A stretch of 64,000 nucleotides of DNA from Aldrovandia affinis (Eukaryota > Chordata > Actinopteri > Notacanthiformes > Halosauridae), in assembly GCA_029706075.1 (NCBI GenBank), contig JAINUG010000088.1, forward strand, positions 2,589,001-2,653,000, written 5' to 3'. Position numbers and translations under genes: made by a program. Under the pieces are notes generated by a model, which saw nothing but the letters and a program-made list of their open reading frames with translations, did no database searches and was not told where the DNA came from. This document shows positions 42,935 through 53,727 of the stretch, one piece after another (positions within the stretch are counted from its first letter, which is position 1; every line of letters begins with the position of its first letter).

Positions 42935-44070
42935 TACTATAAAGAAACCAAAGAAAATCTGCTTAAAATGAAGGCTAATAATGTCGAAAAACCAGGCCAG
43001 GAATGACTGGCCACAGCTCCCGAACAGCACCTGTTTCTCTTGCAGGAGAAGACACACAACTGGCCCAAGGGTGCTACCAGTCATCCTTAGGGACCTGGTG
43101 TGGTGTCAGACAGATTTGGGCAGTGGCGCAGGTGGTTCTGATGCACCGTATGCTTGTGGCCCTCTGGCCTAATCCAATAGGCTCTGGGGACAAAGCATTA
43201 ACCACCACATACACTTTTTATGATCGTAACAGGCTTTATCTCAATGTTGACTTGCCGGCAAGCTAGCTGGAGCTGCTGGTGATGACTCTGAACCCATAAC
43301 CCGGCTGCACCCCCTTGGGCCACTACTGGGGCCCATAAGGCCACATCTACCGGCAGCCAATCGAGTTGACAAAAGATCAAATAGAATGGGGTAAAACCTG
43401 TGGACTCATGAACAGTATTGTTATACTCATGCACTAATTAATCTAGCTTAACATCCCATCCACTCTGGTCCTCCTCCCCCCAGTGAAGACAGCAAACCTC
43501 TGTCCTAGTCTGATTTAAGTGCTCTATAGGCCTGTTACCCTGTGGGTGGTAGGGAGTACTCCTTCCATATCTTTGGAGCTGCTGGGGATGAGAAAAGGGA
43601 GTATCCCACTGACTATGCCAGAAAAGAGACAGTGTCACAATCGCGCCCTAGGCCACTGTGTTGAGCACACAGCTATTTACACATTACTATTACCACCGTC
43701 CTGTGGGGTCACCCCCCTCCCGTCTGAAACTCCAAACCCACACAATAAATAGTTTTAAATGCAATATTTGTATTACCAATGTTCTAAAAATACAAAAGCA
43801 AACTAAATACCTTAGCACTAATCACAATACAACAGAAGAAAGTAGAAAATGTGAAAAATAATAGCACACAAGCCTGTGTAGGCCTGCACATTATAAAAAC
43901 TAAATATAATATTAAAAAACAAAGAAACTCTGCTTAAAATCAAGGCTAATAAAAAAACACAGAAAAGCTAGGCCCAGAATAACTAGCCACAGCTGCCGAT
44001 CACCAGCACTTACCAACCCATCTGGGAAAATGAGAGACAACCGACCCAAGGGTTGGTTCCCTTGTGCATT
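42935..44070 (-). mobile_element. Ty3/gypsy remnant flanked by diverged direct repeats
   Basis: Segments 42940-43085 and 43915-44070 are similar in direct orientation (CTGCTTAAAAT, AAGGCTAATAA, CCACAGCT, GACACACAACTGGCCCAAGGG against GAGACAACCGACCCAAGGG). Between them, on the minus strand, lies an integrase fragment. They could be remnants of LTRs, though similarity is only about 70 percent by eye. Confidence 0.45.
43198..43638 (-). pseudogene. Ty3/gypsy integrase fragment
   Basis: 43638-43438 reads YGRSTPYHPQGNRPIEHLNQ, matching the YHPQxNGxxERxNRT motif of integrases. The catalytic Glu of ER is kept as the E of IEH. 43434-43330 continues HEYNNTVHESTGFTPFYLIF, the WAYNxTxHxSTGxxPFxLxFG block. 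One stop lies between them. It is a different lineage from the Gmr1 copy, because the block after STGF reads TPFYLIF rather than SPFELL. Its pol neighbours are gone. Confidence 0.78.
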
Positions 44071-44551
44071 CTCTCCTCAACCAACCACCGAGGAATCCCG
44101 TGGACTGGACCGTGTAATGCATCAGTACATGGAATATGACTTTACAAGAGGACTTTACTACTTTGGAATACTTCCGTTACAAATTATGTAGGTAGCAAAT
44201 TTCCCCCCTTCTCTCCTTATCTTAAAAATAGATAGACAAACACAGATGTGCACATGTAATGACTGGCCAGGATGATGCTGGGCATGACAGATCTTCAGCT
44301 CTATTACCAGTAGGCAGAGCATATGGGGTTTCTCTGATGAGCACTTTATACGAGGGTTTATGATTCACAACACTAGACACGGTGTGGGGTCGCCACTGTT
44401 ACCTAGCAACCATTGTCCAGGGGAACACAGATGAGAAAGTAGACATCCGCCAGGGTCCTGTTGGATTCACCAAGACGGGCGACATGGATCTTCATATCCC
44501 TCTTCTCGGTTACAAAAGCTGCACTGAGACAGCATAGAAGTTTTGACCTTC
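44071..44551. other. No gene recognised
   Basis: No coding or repeat signature recognised in this 480 bp. Confidence 0.4.
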
Positions 44552-44780
44552 AATTTTTATATTATATTTATGCATTTAGCAGATGCTCTTATCCAGAGTG
44601 ACTTGCACAATTTACATTCTTTGCATACAATCCATTTATACAACTGGATAATAATAACTGAAGCAATTCAGGTTAATTCCCTTGCTTAAAGTTAAACAGC
44701 AGTGCCCCACCTGGGTATCAAGCCTGCAACCTCTGAGTTACAAGCCCAGTTCCCTAACAATTATACTACACTGCATTGTA
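44552..44780 (-). mobile_element. V-type SINE with L2 tail, minus strand
   Basis: The reverse strand starts GCAGTGTAGTATAATTGTTAG (box A-like), has GCAGGCTTGATACCCAG (box B-like), a conserved centre (GGCACTGCTG, AATTAACCTGAATTGCTTCA, ATAAATGGATTGTATGCAAA) and the 3' tail CACTCTGGATAAGAGCATC, the stem with GGATA loop, then CTGCTAAATGC. The plus copy at 57421-57637 has the same layout. The tail would let the L2 reverse transcriptase recognise its RNA. Confidence 0.87.
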
Positions 44781-45544
44781 CTAGACATCAAGTCAATTTA
44801 CAGGCAAGGCAATGCCTACGACAGGACATATACCGAAACACAGATGAACTTTACAAGCGCGTGTTAAGTAACATATTCTATGAAGAATGATATTACATTA
44901 TAAAGAATTACATGAGATTATGCATTATACCCGGTGTAGTGGTATTGGTGATTAAATGTGATTCTGCCCTTCTGAGTTATCAACCTCGGAGATGGATCAA
45001 GGGTTTCCTCCAAACACAACGCACCAGCTAATGAATTAACATGAATCATTTGTTATATTTTAGGAGGAAACTGCCTGTACCTTTCTATTTTGTGTATTTT
45101 AGCCAGTAGAGCCCATTTATTAGAATATAGTCAACAATTTGTAACACAAAACATGTATTTACAAATCATTTACAAAAGACATAGATAGAAGAATTGTGAG
45201 AAAAATCATTATCGTGTTTGAGAAAAATGCATGTTATCTTATTCTCTCAAATCTTTTAAGATTTGAGGTTGTTATACTTAGTGTATCTGGTTGGACTGTT
45301 GACGGTCCAGTTTTTTACCTCTGGGCTACTTGGGATCTTCCATTGTGGGTAATGGAGTGAAGAGAGTTTTGTCTTGTTGCAAAGGGCCTAATGAGCTATA
45401 TCATATGCTAAAAAATTTAATTTATATTCTTTTATACTAATACATTTGCTCAGAGAAAAATATATATTTAAAATAATATATTTTTCCCCCAAAAATTCAA
45501 TCCTCATCTTTATTTAAGAGTGTGAATAATTTTGGAGTGCACTG
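44781..45544. other. No gene recognised; AT-rich
   Basis: AT-rich, with no recognised domain. The GAGTGTGAATAATTTTGG-type sequence just before 45540 resembles the inner side of Tc1 termini and probably belongs to the next element. Confidence 0.35.
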
Positions 45545-45915
45545 TATATGGTATCTTCCATGAAAAATTCCATCATTTTGTGTTTTGTTGATGGTAGTGG
45601 AACACGCTGTCTCAAGCGCCACTCCTGCATCTCCCATACATTTTCAATTGGGATCTGATGACTGGCCATGGTATATGGTTTACATAATTTCCATGCTCAT
45701 CAAAACATTCAGTAATCATTCATGCCCTGTGCCAGGGGAATTGCCATCCTGGAAGAGACCACCCCCATCAGGATAGAAATGCTTCACCATAGGATGAAGG
45801 TGCTTACTCAGAATGGCTTTGTATATATTGGTGTTTACCTTGACCTCTAAGGGGCTGACTGGACCTAAACCATGCCAGGAACATACTTCACACACCATAA
45901 TAGAGCCGCCAGAAC
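45545..45915 (-). pseudogene. Tc1-type transposase fragment, second Asp lost
   Basis: From about 45898 the minus strand reads CSWHGLGPVSPLEVKVNTN, YKAILSKHLHPMVKHFYPDG and GGLFQDGNSPG. In this Tc1 subfamily the second catalytic Asp lies in FQDDN; here it reads FQDGN, so Gly replaces it. After a stop, the C-terminal end (45690-45550) is decayed (ETAC and KHKMMEF-like residues). It differs from the copy at 13463-14500 and has no recognised inverted repeats. Confidence 0.8.
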
Positions 45916-45959
45916 CCTTAATTTACTCATGTTTCCTTTATTTTGGCATGTACCTGTTG

Positions 45960-46964
45960 ATTTATACGTAGATGGTTGAGGAATAGGGCTCATGTGTGGA
46001 TTCAAATCCCTTGTACTGTAGGACACTGCTGTTACAGCATTTCACCTGAATATCCTCAGAAAATGTCCATCTCAAGAGGAAGATGCATTCTTTACAATGT
46101 CAGTTCATTGTGACTGAGCTATGTGACCTGCCTGTGTGCCATTGGTAAGGGTAAAAATAAACAGAAAATAAACAACCACAGACATACAAAGGAACAGAAC
46201 TCCCACCCCAGTACAGAACATCCCACCCCAGTACAGAACATTCAGAAACCCCCTTTCCCTGCAATTTGAGGGAACAAGCTATTGCGCATCCCTTCCTAAT
46301 TTGTAAAAAAAAAAAAAATCGGAAGGGGGTGTGAGAAATGTGCATCTGGTTACGGTTGCTGGGATACTGGTTACAGTTGCTGGGATACGAGTGAGCAACA
46401 AAATTACCGTAGTCTGGGGACAGGCTGTGGTCAAGAGCCTAACTGCCAACTCACCTTCCATATCAAAAAGTAAATACATAAAATAAGTTCACAACCTTTC
46501 AGAATCAATTCACCATATTTAAATAACATAACCTATAAGAAGGACAAAACCAAAGGAAAAGCTCCCTTTGTAATAAAAACACAGATGAAAGGTTTGGGGA
46601 GTTTTGAAAGCTCTTTCCCTTGCTCCTTGGTAGTTTGAATCCAGGGGTCACTCTTGGGGGTATTGCAATGATATTGTGCGTATTGGATCATGTTCTGCCC
46701 AAACCAAGAGTTTAAATGAGCCGGTTGACCCTGTTCAATCCTGAGAGACAAATGAGTGCGTTACTCTGTGGGATTGCTGAATACCGAAGAAAACTCATTC
46801 TATCCAGCTCTGACCCTGGCAATTTCTCTTTCAGATTTGCTGGATTATTTGTCTCAAAAACATCAAGCTGTTGGCTGGAAAATAAGCATGAGGTTATAAC
46901 CACAGCTGGATCCACTGTCTCCACTGCTCTGACTACTCTTCTTGACACATTTGTTTTACCAATC
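45960..46964. other. No gene recognised; two short tandem duplications
   Basis: A 21 bp unit with CCCACCCCAGTACAGAACAT is duplicated at 46200-46241, and a 21 bp unit with TGGTTACGGTTGCTGGGATA is duplicated at 46348-46389. Nothing coding is recognised. Confidence 0.5.
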
Positions 46965-47330
46965 AGGGCCGATATGTATCAAATATCTTAAGAATTACAC
47001 GTAACACACCTGCTAAGAGCTTACTTTGGAGTGAAATTGTTCTTTGCTTAAAGTGGTCGGTAAAACGTAGTTATCAAGCAGCTCGCACTTTATCTCAAGT
47101 AAGTCTTTAAATATTCTCAAGAGTAACTCGTAAGTGTGTTTTTGCAACAATCACGGGTGCCGCAAATGAAAAGATTTAGTGAGGTCATCAATCGCCGAAA
47201 TTGCAAAGAGGAAGAACCAATCTTCTTTTGGGAAATCTGTATTCTTTGATGGTCAACACAAGTTTCCAATAAAGTTAAACAAACCCTCATTATAAAAGAT
47301 GCCTTTTTGGCTAATGTTAGGCTAAGCATC

Positions 47331-47393
47331 GTGTAAGTCGCGCTGGATAAGAGCGTCTGCTAAATGCTTAAAATGTAAAATGTAAATGTAAAA
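47331..47393 (+). mobile_element. L2-type 3' tail insertion with TGTAA repeats
   Basis: TAAGTCGCGCTGGATAAGAG then CGTCTGCTAAATGC and AAAATGTAAAATGTAAATGT. This is only the stem-loop and the TGTAA-type repeat tail, without head or coding sequence. The stem has one base change against the common TCGCTCTGGATAAGAGCG. Confidence 0.8.
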
Positions 47394-47429
47394 TTGATTA
47401 AAAAAGAAAACCGAATTGAACTGTAGAGG

Positions 47430-47650
47430 ACTGTAGACTCGAAAAAGGAAATAATTAAGGAAAAATTTGGCCCCACACTTATAAGTCATTATAAAAAAGA
47501 GGCATGGAGGCAGATTGCAGACAACATTAATGCAAGCTTCGCCTCCGCCATTCAGAGCCCGGAGGAAAGTGGAAAAAATGGTACAATGCTCTATCCAGAG
47601 CGTGTCAGGAAAATCTCCGCTTTCAAGAAGGCAACATCTGGCACTAGATT
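47430..47650 (+). pseudogene. Harbinger Myb/SANT-like protein fragment
   Basis: In changing frames the plus strand reads EIIKEKFGPT, SHYKKEAWRQIADNINASFA, SAIQSPEE and ISAFKKATSGT. This is the helix-turn-helix Myb/SANT-like domain of the Harbinger accessory protein, which binds the transposon ends and carries the transposase into the nucleus in known systems. At least two frameshifts break it. Confidence 0.7.
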
Positions 47651-47799
47651 GTTGTCTTATTTATTTATTTATGAGACACATGTTTTATATTGAAATATTG
47701 CTGATGAACAACAACAGTTATTCAAATTATTTTGACTATTGAGCTACAAATCATTAGCATTACATAACAGAATTTTCCCCATGGCTAGGAAGCACAGTG

Positions 47800-48009
47800 T
47801 TAAAATAACTTAAATAACATCTCTGATGTAACTGTGCTACTACTCAAAGTTGCTGGCGATATTACATCCTGCACAAGATCAGTGACAAAGATGATTCCCT
47901 GAAGATCTAAGCGATAAAGTTTGATTAACTGTGCATCATCAAACATTTCTAAAACATTCTTCCTGTCTTGGAAGGTGTACGCACGTCTCTGTCTTTGCAA
48001 TTGTGCCAT
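47800..48009 (-). pseudogene. Harbinger transposase, N-terminal fragment
   Basis: From ATG at 48009 the frame reads MAQLQRQRRAYTFQDRKNVL, EMFDDAQLIKLYRLDLQGI and DLVQDVISPATLSSSTVTSE. This resembles the start of HARBI1-like transposases (R-x-FxDRxNxLExFDDxxLIxxYRLxRxxI). The ORF ends after about 70 codons and the DDE domain is absent. Confidence 0.75.
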
Positions 48010-48321
48010 CTTGCCTACTCCTAGCCGAGTTAAGAGAGCTCCAGAGGTCAGTTTAAGAGTACCTTTAAGTCAAGAGAAATTTGATAAATGACTTTTATTC
48101 TTAAATTTGAGTGTAGGAGTAAGTCACCAATTATTACACTTAAGTTGCACTTGAGACAATTGTTTTACTTTGAGTGGCTTGATACATACGGCCCCAGGTC
48201 ACTTTGAATGTTTTATTAATGGTGCGATATATGACTGCAGCAGCATAGCTGCAGGTCATCAACTGACATTGGTTTGTTGGGTTCTTTTGCCTCTAAATTC
48301 TGCATAATTCAAAATGAACAC

Positions 48322-48372
48322 TGTAAGTTGCTCTGTAAGTGTCTACTAAAAGAAAGCATGGTAATGTAACAG
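48322..48372 (+). mobile_element. Decayed L2-type 3' tail
   Basis: ACTGTAAGTTGCTCTG then TAAGTGTCTACTAAA and GGTAATGTAA repeat the tail layout at 57588-57637, but the GGATA loop is partly deleted. This copy is too changed to fold normally. Confidence 0.55.
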
Positions 48373-49779
48373 ATTCACGTTATAGGTATGAGGGGTCACA
48401 ATAGGAACCAGTCCTCGATTCCCATTTGATTCCCTTCTGTTGAAAGGAAGGTGTAACAGACAGTTTAGACCTGGATCTGGAGTGTCTTCAATCTAACTAA
48501 AGAAAACTAAGATATGGCTGGAATGTGTGAGTTTTATGTGCCAGTACTCAAATCCCTCAGTACTGTGAAGACAGGCTGTATCTGGTTGTCAGGGTACAGA
48601 CATTTCTCACCACAGCCAATCAGGGATCAGATCTGTGCTTCCTCCTTACCTGTGGGCTGATGTCCTTCCCTTGGGTCACAGACCTTTTCTAGATGTTTAT
48701 GTGATGGGTCTCCTGATACACACTGAAGCCCCCAGCCCCAAAATAATAAATGTTAAATCCCATTCTGGCCCTATCCCCTTGTTTCATGTCAATGAAAGCA
48801 TCAATGATGCTAATTGAATGCCAACTTAACTAAAATTGAAAATCACAGCTGGGAGCAGCCGTACAAATCATTTAGAGCTGTCACAATATTTGATGTGGTT
48901 CATTTTGAATGCCTATTCAAATGCTTAAAAATGATTATTTTTGACAGTGAATAGATTGGGTGGGTGTTCCGTTACTCAAGATTGGGCTTAAGGCAACCAT
49001 CTCTAATTGCACTATAAATTATTCATTATGGGATGTAGACGATCTGTCTGCTGATTGTGAAATTGCACTGTGTAGGACAGGCTGTGCTCAGGGCACTTAC
49101 TGTTGTCACTCTTCATTGAAAAAAAAGTGCCTTGGCTTTGAAGTGAGGTTGTTGATGTATACTGTTTACCACTCCATAGCCTACATTATGACAGTGCCAT
49201 GTCATTTGTCATAAGCTGTAATGAATGTTATGTCAGGTGTTATGCCATGCTTATGACAGCGTTTAGTAAGCTTAGGTGCTAGCGAGCCAAACAGGGACCT
49301 AAGGGTGGAGTTAGCAATACTGCAGACCATTGATTGGTCAAGCGCAATCATAACAGAATCGTCACGCTAAATCTCAGACAGGCTCAGACACAACTGCCAT
49401 GTTTTTTTGCCATTATTGTCAGGTTTGCATGTTACGAAACCTGAAATAAAAGCATTTTCTTTGAAAGGACAAAGTATAGTATTGTCATTTTCATTTTCAT
49501 TAACAATAATCCTGCTGCATATTGCTATTGTGATATACCATGCGATGTAACAAAACACATTGATGGGAAATTGATCATTGATATATGTGTTTCAGACATC
49601 ATAGAAGAGGCATTATACAGTACAGTACTGAATTAAGGGAACACAAAAAATAAAATGTTCCCCAATATTAAGTTAGCCTACTGAAATGTTGAAGAAAATG
49701 TATTCAACTGTTTCTGTTGAATTTAATCACATTACTGAATGAACAGAGCTGTCCTACTGTTTCTTTCCCCAGAGCACTA
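48373..49779. other. No gene recognised
   Basis: No domain or terminus recognised. Around 49180-49260 the words TGTCATAAG and CTTATGACA recur in both orientations, which hints at a small MITE-like repeat whose ends I cannot define. Confidence 0.4.
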
Positions 49780-50416
49780 TTTATAAATAAGTACAGTAAG
49801 TACAGAAATATTTTTTTCTTAAGTGGTGATATAAATTAAAATAAAATGTTGGCAACAAAGAGCAAACGAGTGCTATGTTTTCCTCTGTGTGATCTCTGGG
49901 GGAAAACGACGTTTGCAAGCAGCGGCTTCTCAACTCAAAGTCCTTATTAATAAAGTGCACCGCTAAATTTATATATGGCTCAGTTGTCTGCTTGGACCAC
50001 GGGTGGCTGTGGCTGCTTTGTTTGTTTCGCTTGTCAAGCCTGTGGATAAATTTCTGGAAGATCTCTTTGCTTACAGTATATATTAGCATCATGTCTTTTG
50101 TGAGGTGGAAGGTGATAGCTTCTGTGATTTCGATTTAGTGTGATTTCGAAAAGTTTAGAGATTTTCTCGTAAGGGGTTGCATTTTCGAACGCATCCGAGA
50201 TTGATGCTTGTTTGGGCTGTGACTGAGTCTGGGTTGTGATTTTGGTCAATTAGTTCTGGGGAGACAAAGCTAGTCTGCGAGTATGTGTGGGAAACAAATG
50301 TAAGACAAAACATGACCAGCATTGAGTGTTGCTATAGACTTATATCGCAAACTTTGGCGTTATGATATTGCAAATGCTCATATCGGAATATGATATATCG
50401 TACACTACTACTCCTA
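49780..50416 (-). mobile_element. hAT transposase fragment (ZBED1-like) with one terminus
   Basis: The minus strand has two frames. 50249-50034 reads QPKQASISDAFENATPYEKI and then HLPPHKRHDANIYCKQ-like sequence. 50092-49781 reads MMLIYTVSKEIFQKFIHRLD, WSKQTTEPYINLAVHFINKD and FELRSRCLQTSFSPRDHTEE. This matches the region after the BED finger up to the insertion domain of ZBED1-like hAT transposases. The catalytic Asp normally in T-T-D-L-W-S is not visible. The outer end TAGGAGTAGTAGTGTACGAT (complement of 50416-50397) looks like a hAT terminus. No BED finger is present, and similarity ends near 49850. Confidence 0.75.
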
Positions 50417-50419
50417 GCT

Positions 50420-52200
50420 TGCGCTCAACATATTTTTGCAGTGACAAGCTACATAGATGTAAACACAAAGACAAATATAGCTAATGTTTTCATTTTTATA
50501 TGATTGAAAAAATGTAGGCTACAGACGAGACGTGATCTTGGTTAATTGCAATCCATTGGAGGACCAACGCCAAATAATAAATATAGCCAAATATGAAAGA
50601 TTATATAGCCTAGTGTGAAGTCACTGTATGGTACCACATGCACTCACTGCCCCCAACATCACTCCCAAACGCCTAGGTAGAGGTAAGAAAATTGTAGCTA
50701 ATGTTATGGGGAAAGCCGTGTTCTGCTTTTGTGAATTTGAGCTGGAATGTTTACAATGTCAAAGTTACTAATATCACCACAGCGGTCAGATTCTTTTTTG
50801 TCACTTCAGATAACTCTATCTCTACTCTACTATCTAACTCCTCCTATTTTCACAGTTCTGTTGTGCGATGGAAAAACGACACAGTACTCGATGAAGGGGA
50901 TAGTTACGGGTGGGGATGGTTACCGTGCCGTACCGTGCTGTAGAAAAACACCATCTGTGTGCATTTGTGTAACAGTGTGTGTATCCTCTGTGGGATATTG
51001 CATTTACTGAAGATGGATATATCCACCCATACCGTAATTTATCTCAATACAGTGGTTTAATTAATATCTTAATGTCTAATCGCTATGAGATAAAAAAAAA
51101 AAAGCGAAATGCATTGAACCACACCTGATTTAACAATGGTGGCATTGTTGAAGCTCAGGCAATATCCTGGGATGTGATGGGTGTATGCGAGCGTGTGTAT
51201 GACATTGATGAATACGTGCAATAAAGCTGTGTGTTGTCTCACACTTTCATTGATTTGGCAAAGAAAGATGCATGGGCTTGGAATGGCACAAACACAAGTT
51301 GTGTGTGTGTGTGTGTGTGTGTTTGTGTATGGGGGGGGGCCTTGTCTGTCTATTTACTCTTAATACTAAATGAGTAAATGTATTTACTCTTACACAGCAA
51401 GAGGTAGGATCTGTCAATTGCATTTGCAGGCCAAGATGCATTGCACCCTGTCTCTCCTCATCCTGCCTCCCTCTTTCAAAGTTCCATGAAGCGTCTCAGA
51501 TCGCATGGGGTTCTAACAGGTTACGCGATCTCAGTGGACTCCTGCCGCAGAGAGAGAAAGAGAAAGCGTGATGCCGGGAAACGTGGAGGAAGGAGTAGAG
51601 AGGGATGCTCCTCCTCCTTGGCTGCTGCCAGGTGCTGTTCCCTCCCAAAGCTGGGAGCCTACAAGACCTTGGAGGATCAACGGCCTCACACACAGGCATG
51701 CTCTCCTGATGCTGATCAGTAACTAGCTCAGGTCTTGCCTTTTGCCTTCATTAGGCCTTCGATAAAAGCAGAGAGATACTATGGAGGAAATGGTGCTGAA
51801 TTCTGTGTTATTTCCCTTGATTCATTGTGTTTAGGTTTACATTTATTTTTTCTATATGATTCATTCGTTTTTTTTACTGCCCCAGAAAGGGGAATAAACT
51901 GTTTTGAAATGTGTTTTGACCATCCACTCACCACCTGGCAAGGTAGTCACCCCTGCCACAAAGAGGTAGCAACACAACGCAAGTACAGCAATCCTCCTCA
52001 TGACCCAGAGCTAACTCTGCTGTGTGACGTGTGCTGACACAGGTCAATGTCCACCAAAGGAGCACTTTAACTTTAGTCAACTTACTGTCTTAAAGCCATT
52101 GTCCAGTAAATATTAGTTGATTTGTGATCTGCATATAAAATGTATATACTCTTTAATTAATTAATTAGCTACCTTATTATTATTATTATGTAATGAATTG
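50420..52200. other. No gene recognised; one (GT)n run
   Basis: Contains a GT microsatellite at 51299-51322 and no recognised domain. The Arg/Lys-rich ORF at 51441-51722 overlaps a GAGA-rich stretch and has no support as a gene. Confidence 0.45.
51299..51322. repeat. (GT)n microsatellite
   Basis: TTGTGTGTGTGTGTGTGTGT, about 12 dinucleotides. Confidence 0.92.
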
Positions 52201-52220
52201 GCCACTGCAGCACACAAGAT

Positions 52221-52510
52221 GGGGTGGCACGGTGGTGCAGTGGGTAGCACTGACGCCGCACAGCAAGAAGGTCCCTGGTTCGAATCTTGGCCATGGCCTT
52301 TCTGAGTGAAGTTTGCATATTTTCCCCGTGTCCGCATGGGTTTCCTCCGGGTACTCTGGTTTCCTCCCACAGTCCAAAGACATGCATATTAGGCTAATTG
52401 TCCAGGATGTATCCCTGCCTCTCGCCCAATGCATGCTGGGATAGGCTCCAGCCCCCCTGCGACCCTGACCAGGAATAAGCAGGTTAGATAATGAATGAAT
52501 GAGGAGAATG
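52221..52510 (+). mobile_element. DANA/mermaid-like tRNA SINE, perfect 12 bp target duplication
   Basis: AGCACACAAGAT occurs at 52209-52220 and again at 52511-52522. The head GGTGGCACGGTGGTGCAGTGG (box A region) and TGGTTCGAATCTTGG (box B) is followed by a conserved body (GTTTGCATATTTTCCCCGTG, GGGTTTCCTCCGGGTACTC, CCACAGTCCAAAGACATGC) and an AATGAATGAATGA tail. The body matches the DANA/mermaid pattern known from zebrafish and other teleosts. It is well preserved, which suggests a relatively recent insertion. Confidence 0.92.
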
Positions 52511-52727
52511 AGCACACAAGATCCCAAATTCATCAGCTCTTGCATATCTATAGTTGGAGTTCCCTCTTCTTTATAGATCCGTTACATGTCTCCCTTAGTA
52601 CTTACACTATAAAATCAAATTAGTTAATCAAACTAGAGATAATAGTAATTGAGTTTGAGTTTGTTACAGCTTGGTGCTTAAGGTCAAAGCCCTGTTGACT
52701 GACATTTATAGTTGACTGACATTTATT

Positions 52728-52890
52728 TGAATACTTGTCTAATTGTATCTTATTGTACATGTTGTCATGATTGTTTTGTACCTGCTATGTCAACAGACTC
52801 TTTCTTGGCCAGGTCGATATTAAAAATGAGAACTGGTTCTCAATGTTCCTACCTGGTTAATTACAGGTTAAATAAAATAATATTTAAAAA
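52728..52890 (+). mobile_element. LINE 3' end fragment (family not named)
   Basis: CTTGGCCAGGTCGATATTAA, AATGAGAACTGGTTCTCAAT and CTACCTGGTTAA then AATAAAATAATATTT form a widespread fish repeat end with an AATAAA tail. There is no coding part. Confidence 0.6.
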
Positions 52891-53319
52891 GTCTGGTGCA
52901 AAGTCTGCAGTTTGGGTCAACTGGGTATCTTCTGTGACCTGGAGCAGTGGGGGTGAAATCTGGGTACTGATGAGGACAGCGGAGACTACCTGTCAACACT
53001 ATCTGTCCTCTCTTGGTTTGTGACTTGGCATGCTGGGATTGACAGGGACCTAAACATGCCAGGTGGAGGAATACTAAGCAGAATAGCCTGGGAAAGGGGC
53101 ATGCGCATATATATGTAACCCTGGGCAACAAGGTGATGTGGTGGGAGTCACATATGCAAATTTCTATATGCAGGTAAAAATATTGTAATTTAAATAAACA
53201 ATAAAAAAAATGTGTTGAGACATTATTATGTCTTTTTAAAATTTTAAAATAGAACAGTTCATGAACAGCGTAGCTAACAGTGATATCTGTCACGACTTTA
53301 AAACAGCAAGATTCCATCT

Positions 53320-53727
53320 TTTTTTTCTATTTTCTTTTTTTTATGATGTTTTCTTCCCATTTTTCTCTGCATTTTTAGTATCCAATCATACCCTCCTTTT
53401 CACATCAATTATCCCTCAACTCCCTCATATATCTTACAAGTTCGCTGCTGTAGTCCTGATACCGGCAGTGACATGCAGCCGGACACTGCCTCCTCCAAGC
53501 CGGAACCCGCCAAGCCGTCACCGTAACTCCAGTATGCGTGCACAGGGCCACTCCTATACGCAGCAAACTCGCATCGGCTTCCCTCCCCCCACCCTGGGGC
53601 GGACAGCCAATTGCCACCACTTAGTGGAACTCCCAGCCAGAGTCGATACTGGTGCGGCCAGTGGAATTGAACCCCGGTTGCAGTGGCCAGCGTCGAACGT
53701 TGTAACCGCTAGACTACCTGCGATAAA
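53320..53727 (-). mobile_element. tRNA-derived SINE, minus strand
   Basis: The reverse strand starts CGCAGGTAGTCTAGCGGTTA (box A), then CGTTCGACGCTGGCCACTGC and GGGTTCAATTCC (box B), ACTCTGGCTGGG, TTGGCTGTCCGCC, AGTTCGCTGC-like and CTACAGCAGCGAACTTGTAAG. This is the body seen at 9202-9577, so it is a third member of that family. It ends in an A-rich tail (T-rich here at 53319-53345). CCATCT flanks both ends as a possible short target duplication. The 159-codon plus-strand ORF across it is spurious. Confidence 0.82.

Larger units (their letters stand above)
46966..48196. mobile_element. PIF/Harbinger transposon, non-autonomous, about 1.2 kb
   Basis: The left end GGGCCGATATGTATCAAA (46966) and the right end CTTGATACATACGGCCCC (48196) form an imperfect inverted repeat. 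Inside are the two proteins that characterise Harbinger: a Myb/SANT-like fragment on the plus strand and an N-terminal transposase fragment on the minus strand. Next to the right end, 48060-48185 is similar in inverted orientation to 46985-47120 (CACTTAAGTTGCACTTGAG and AAGTAAGTCTTTAAATATTC-type runs). The 3 bp target duplication could not be fixed. A short L2 tail has inserted at 47331-47393. Confidence 0.72.

Noticed and set aside
51441-51722. 93-codon ORF with an Arg/Lys-rich stretch
   Set aside because: The basic stretch comes from a GAGA-rich segment; no start context, domain or neighbouring exon supports it.
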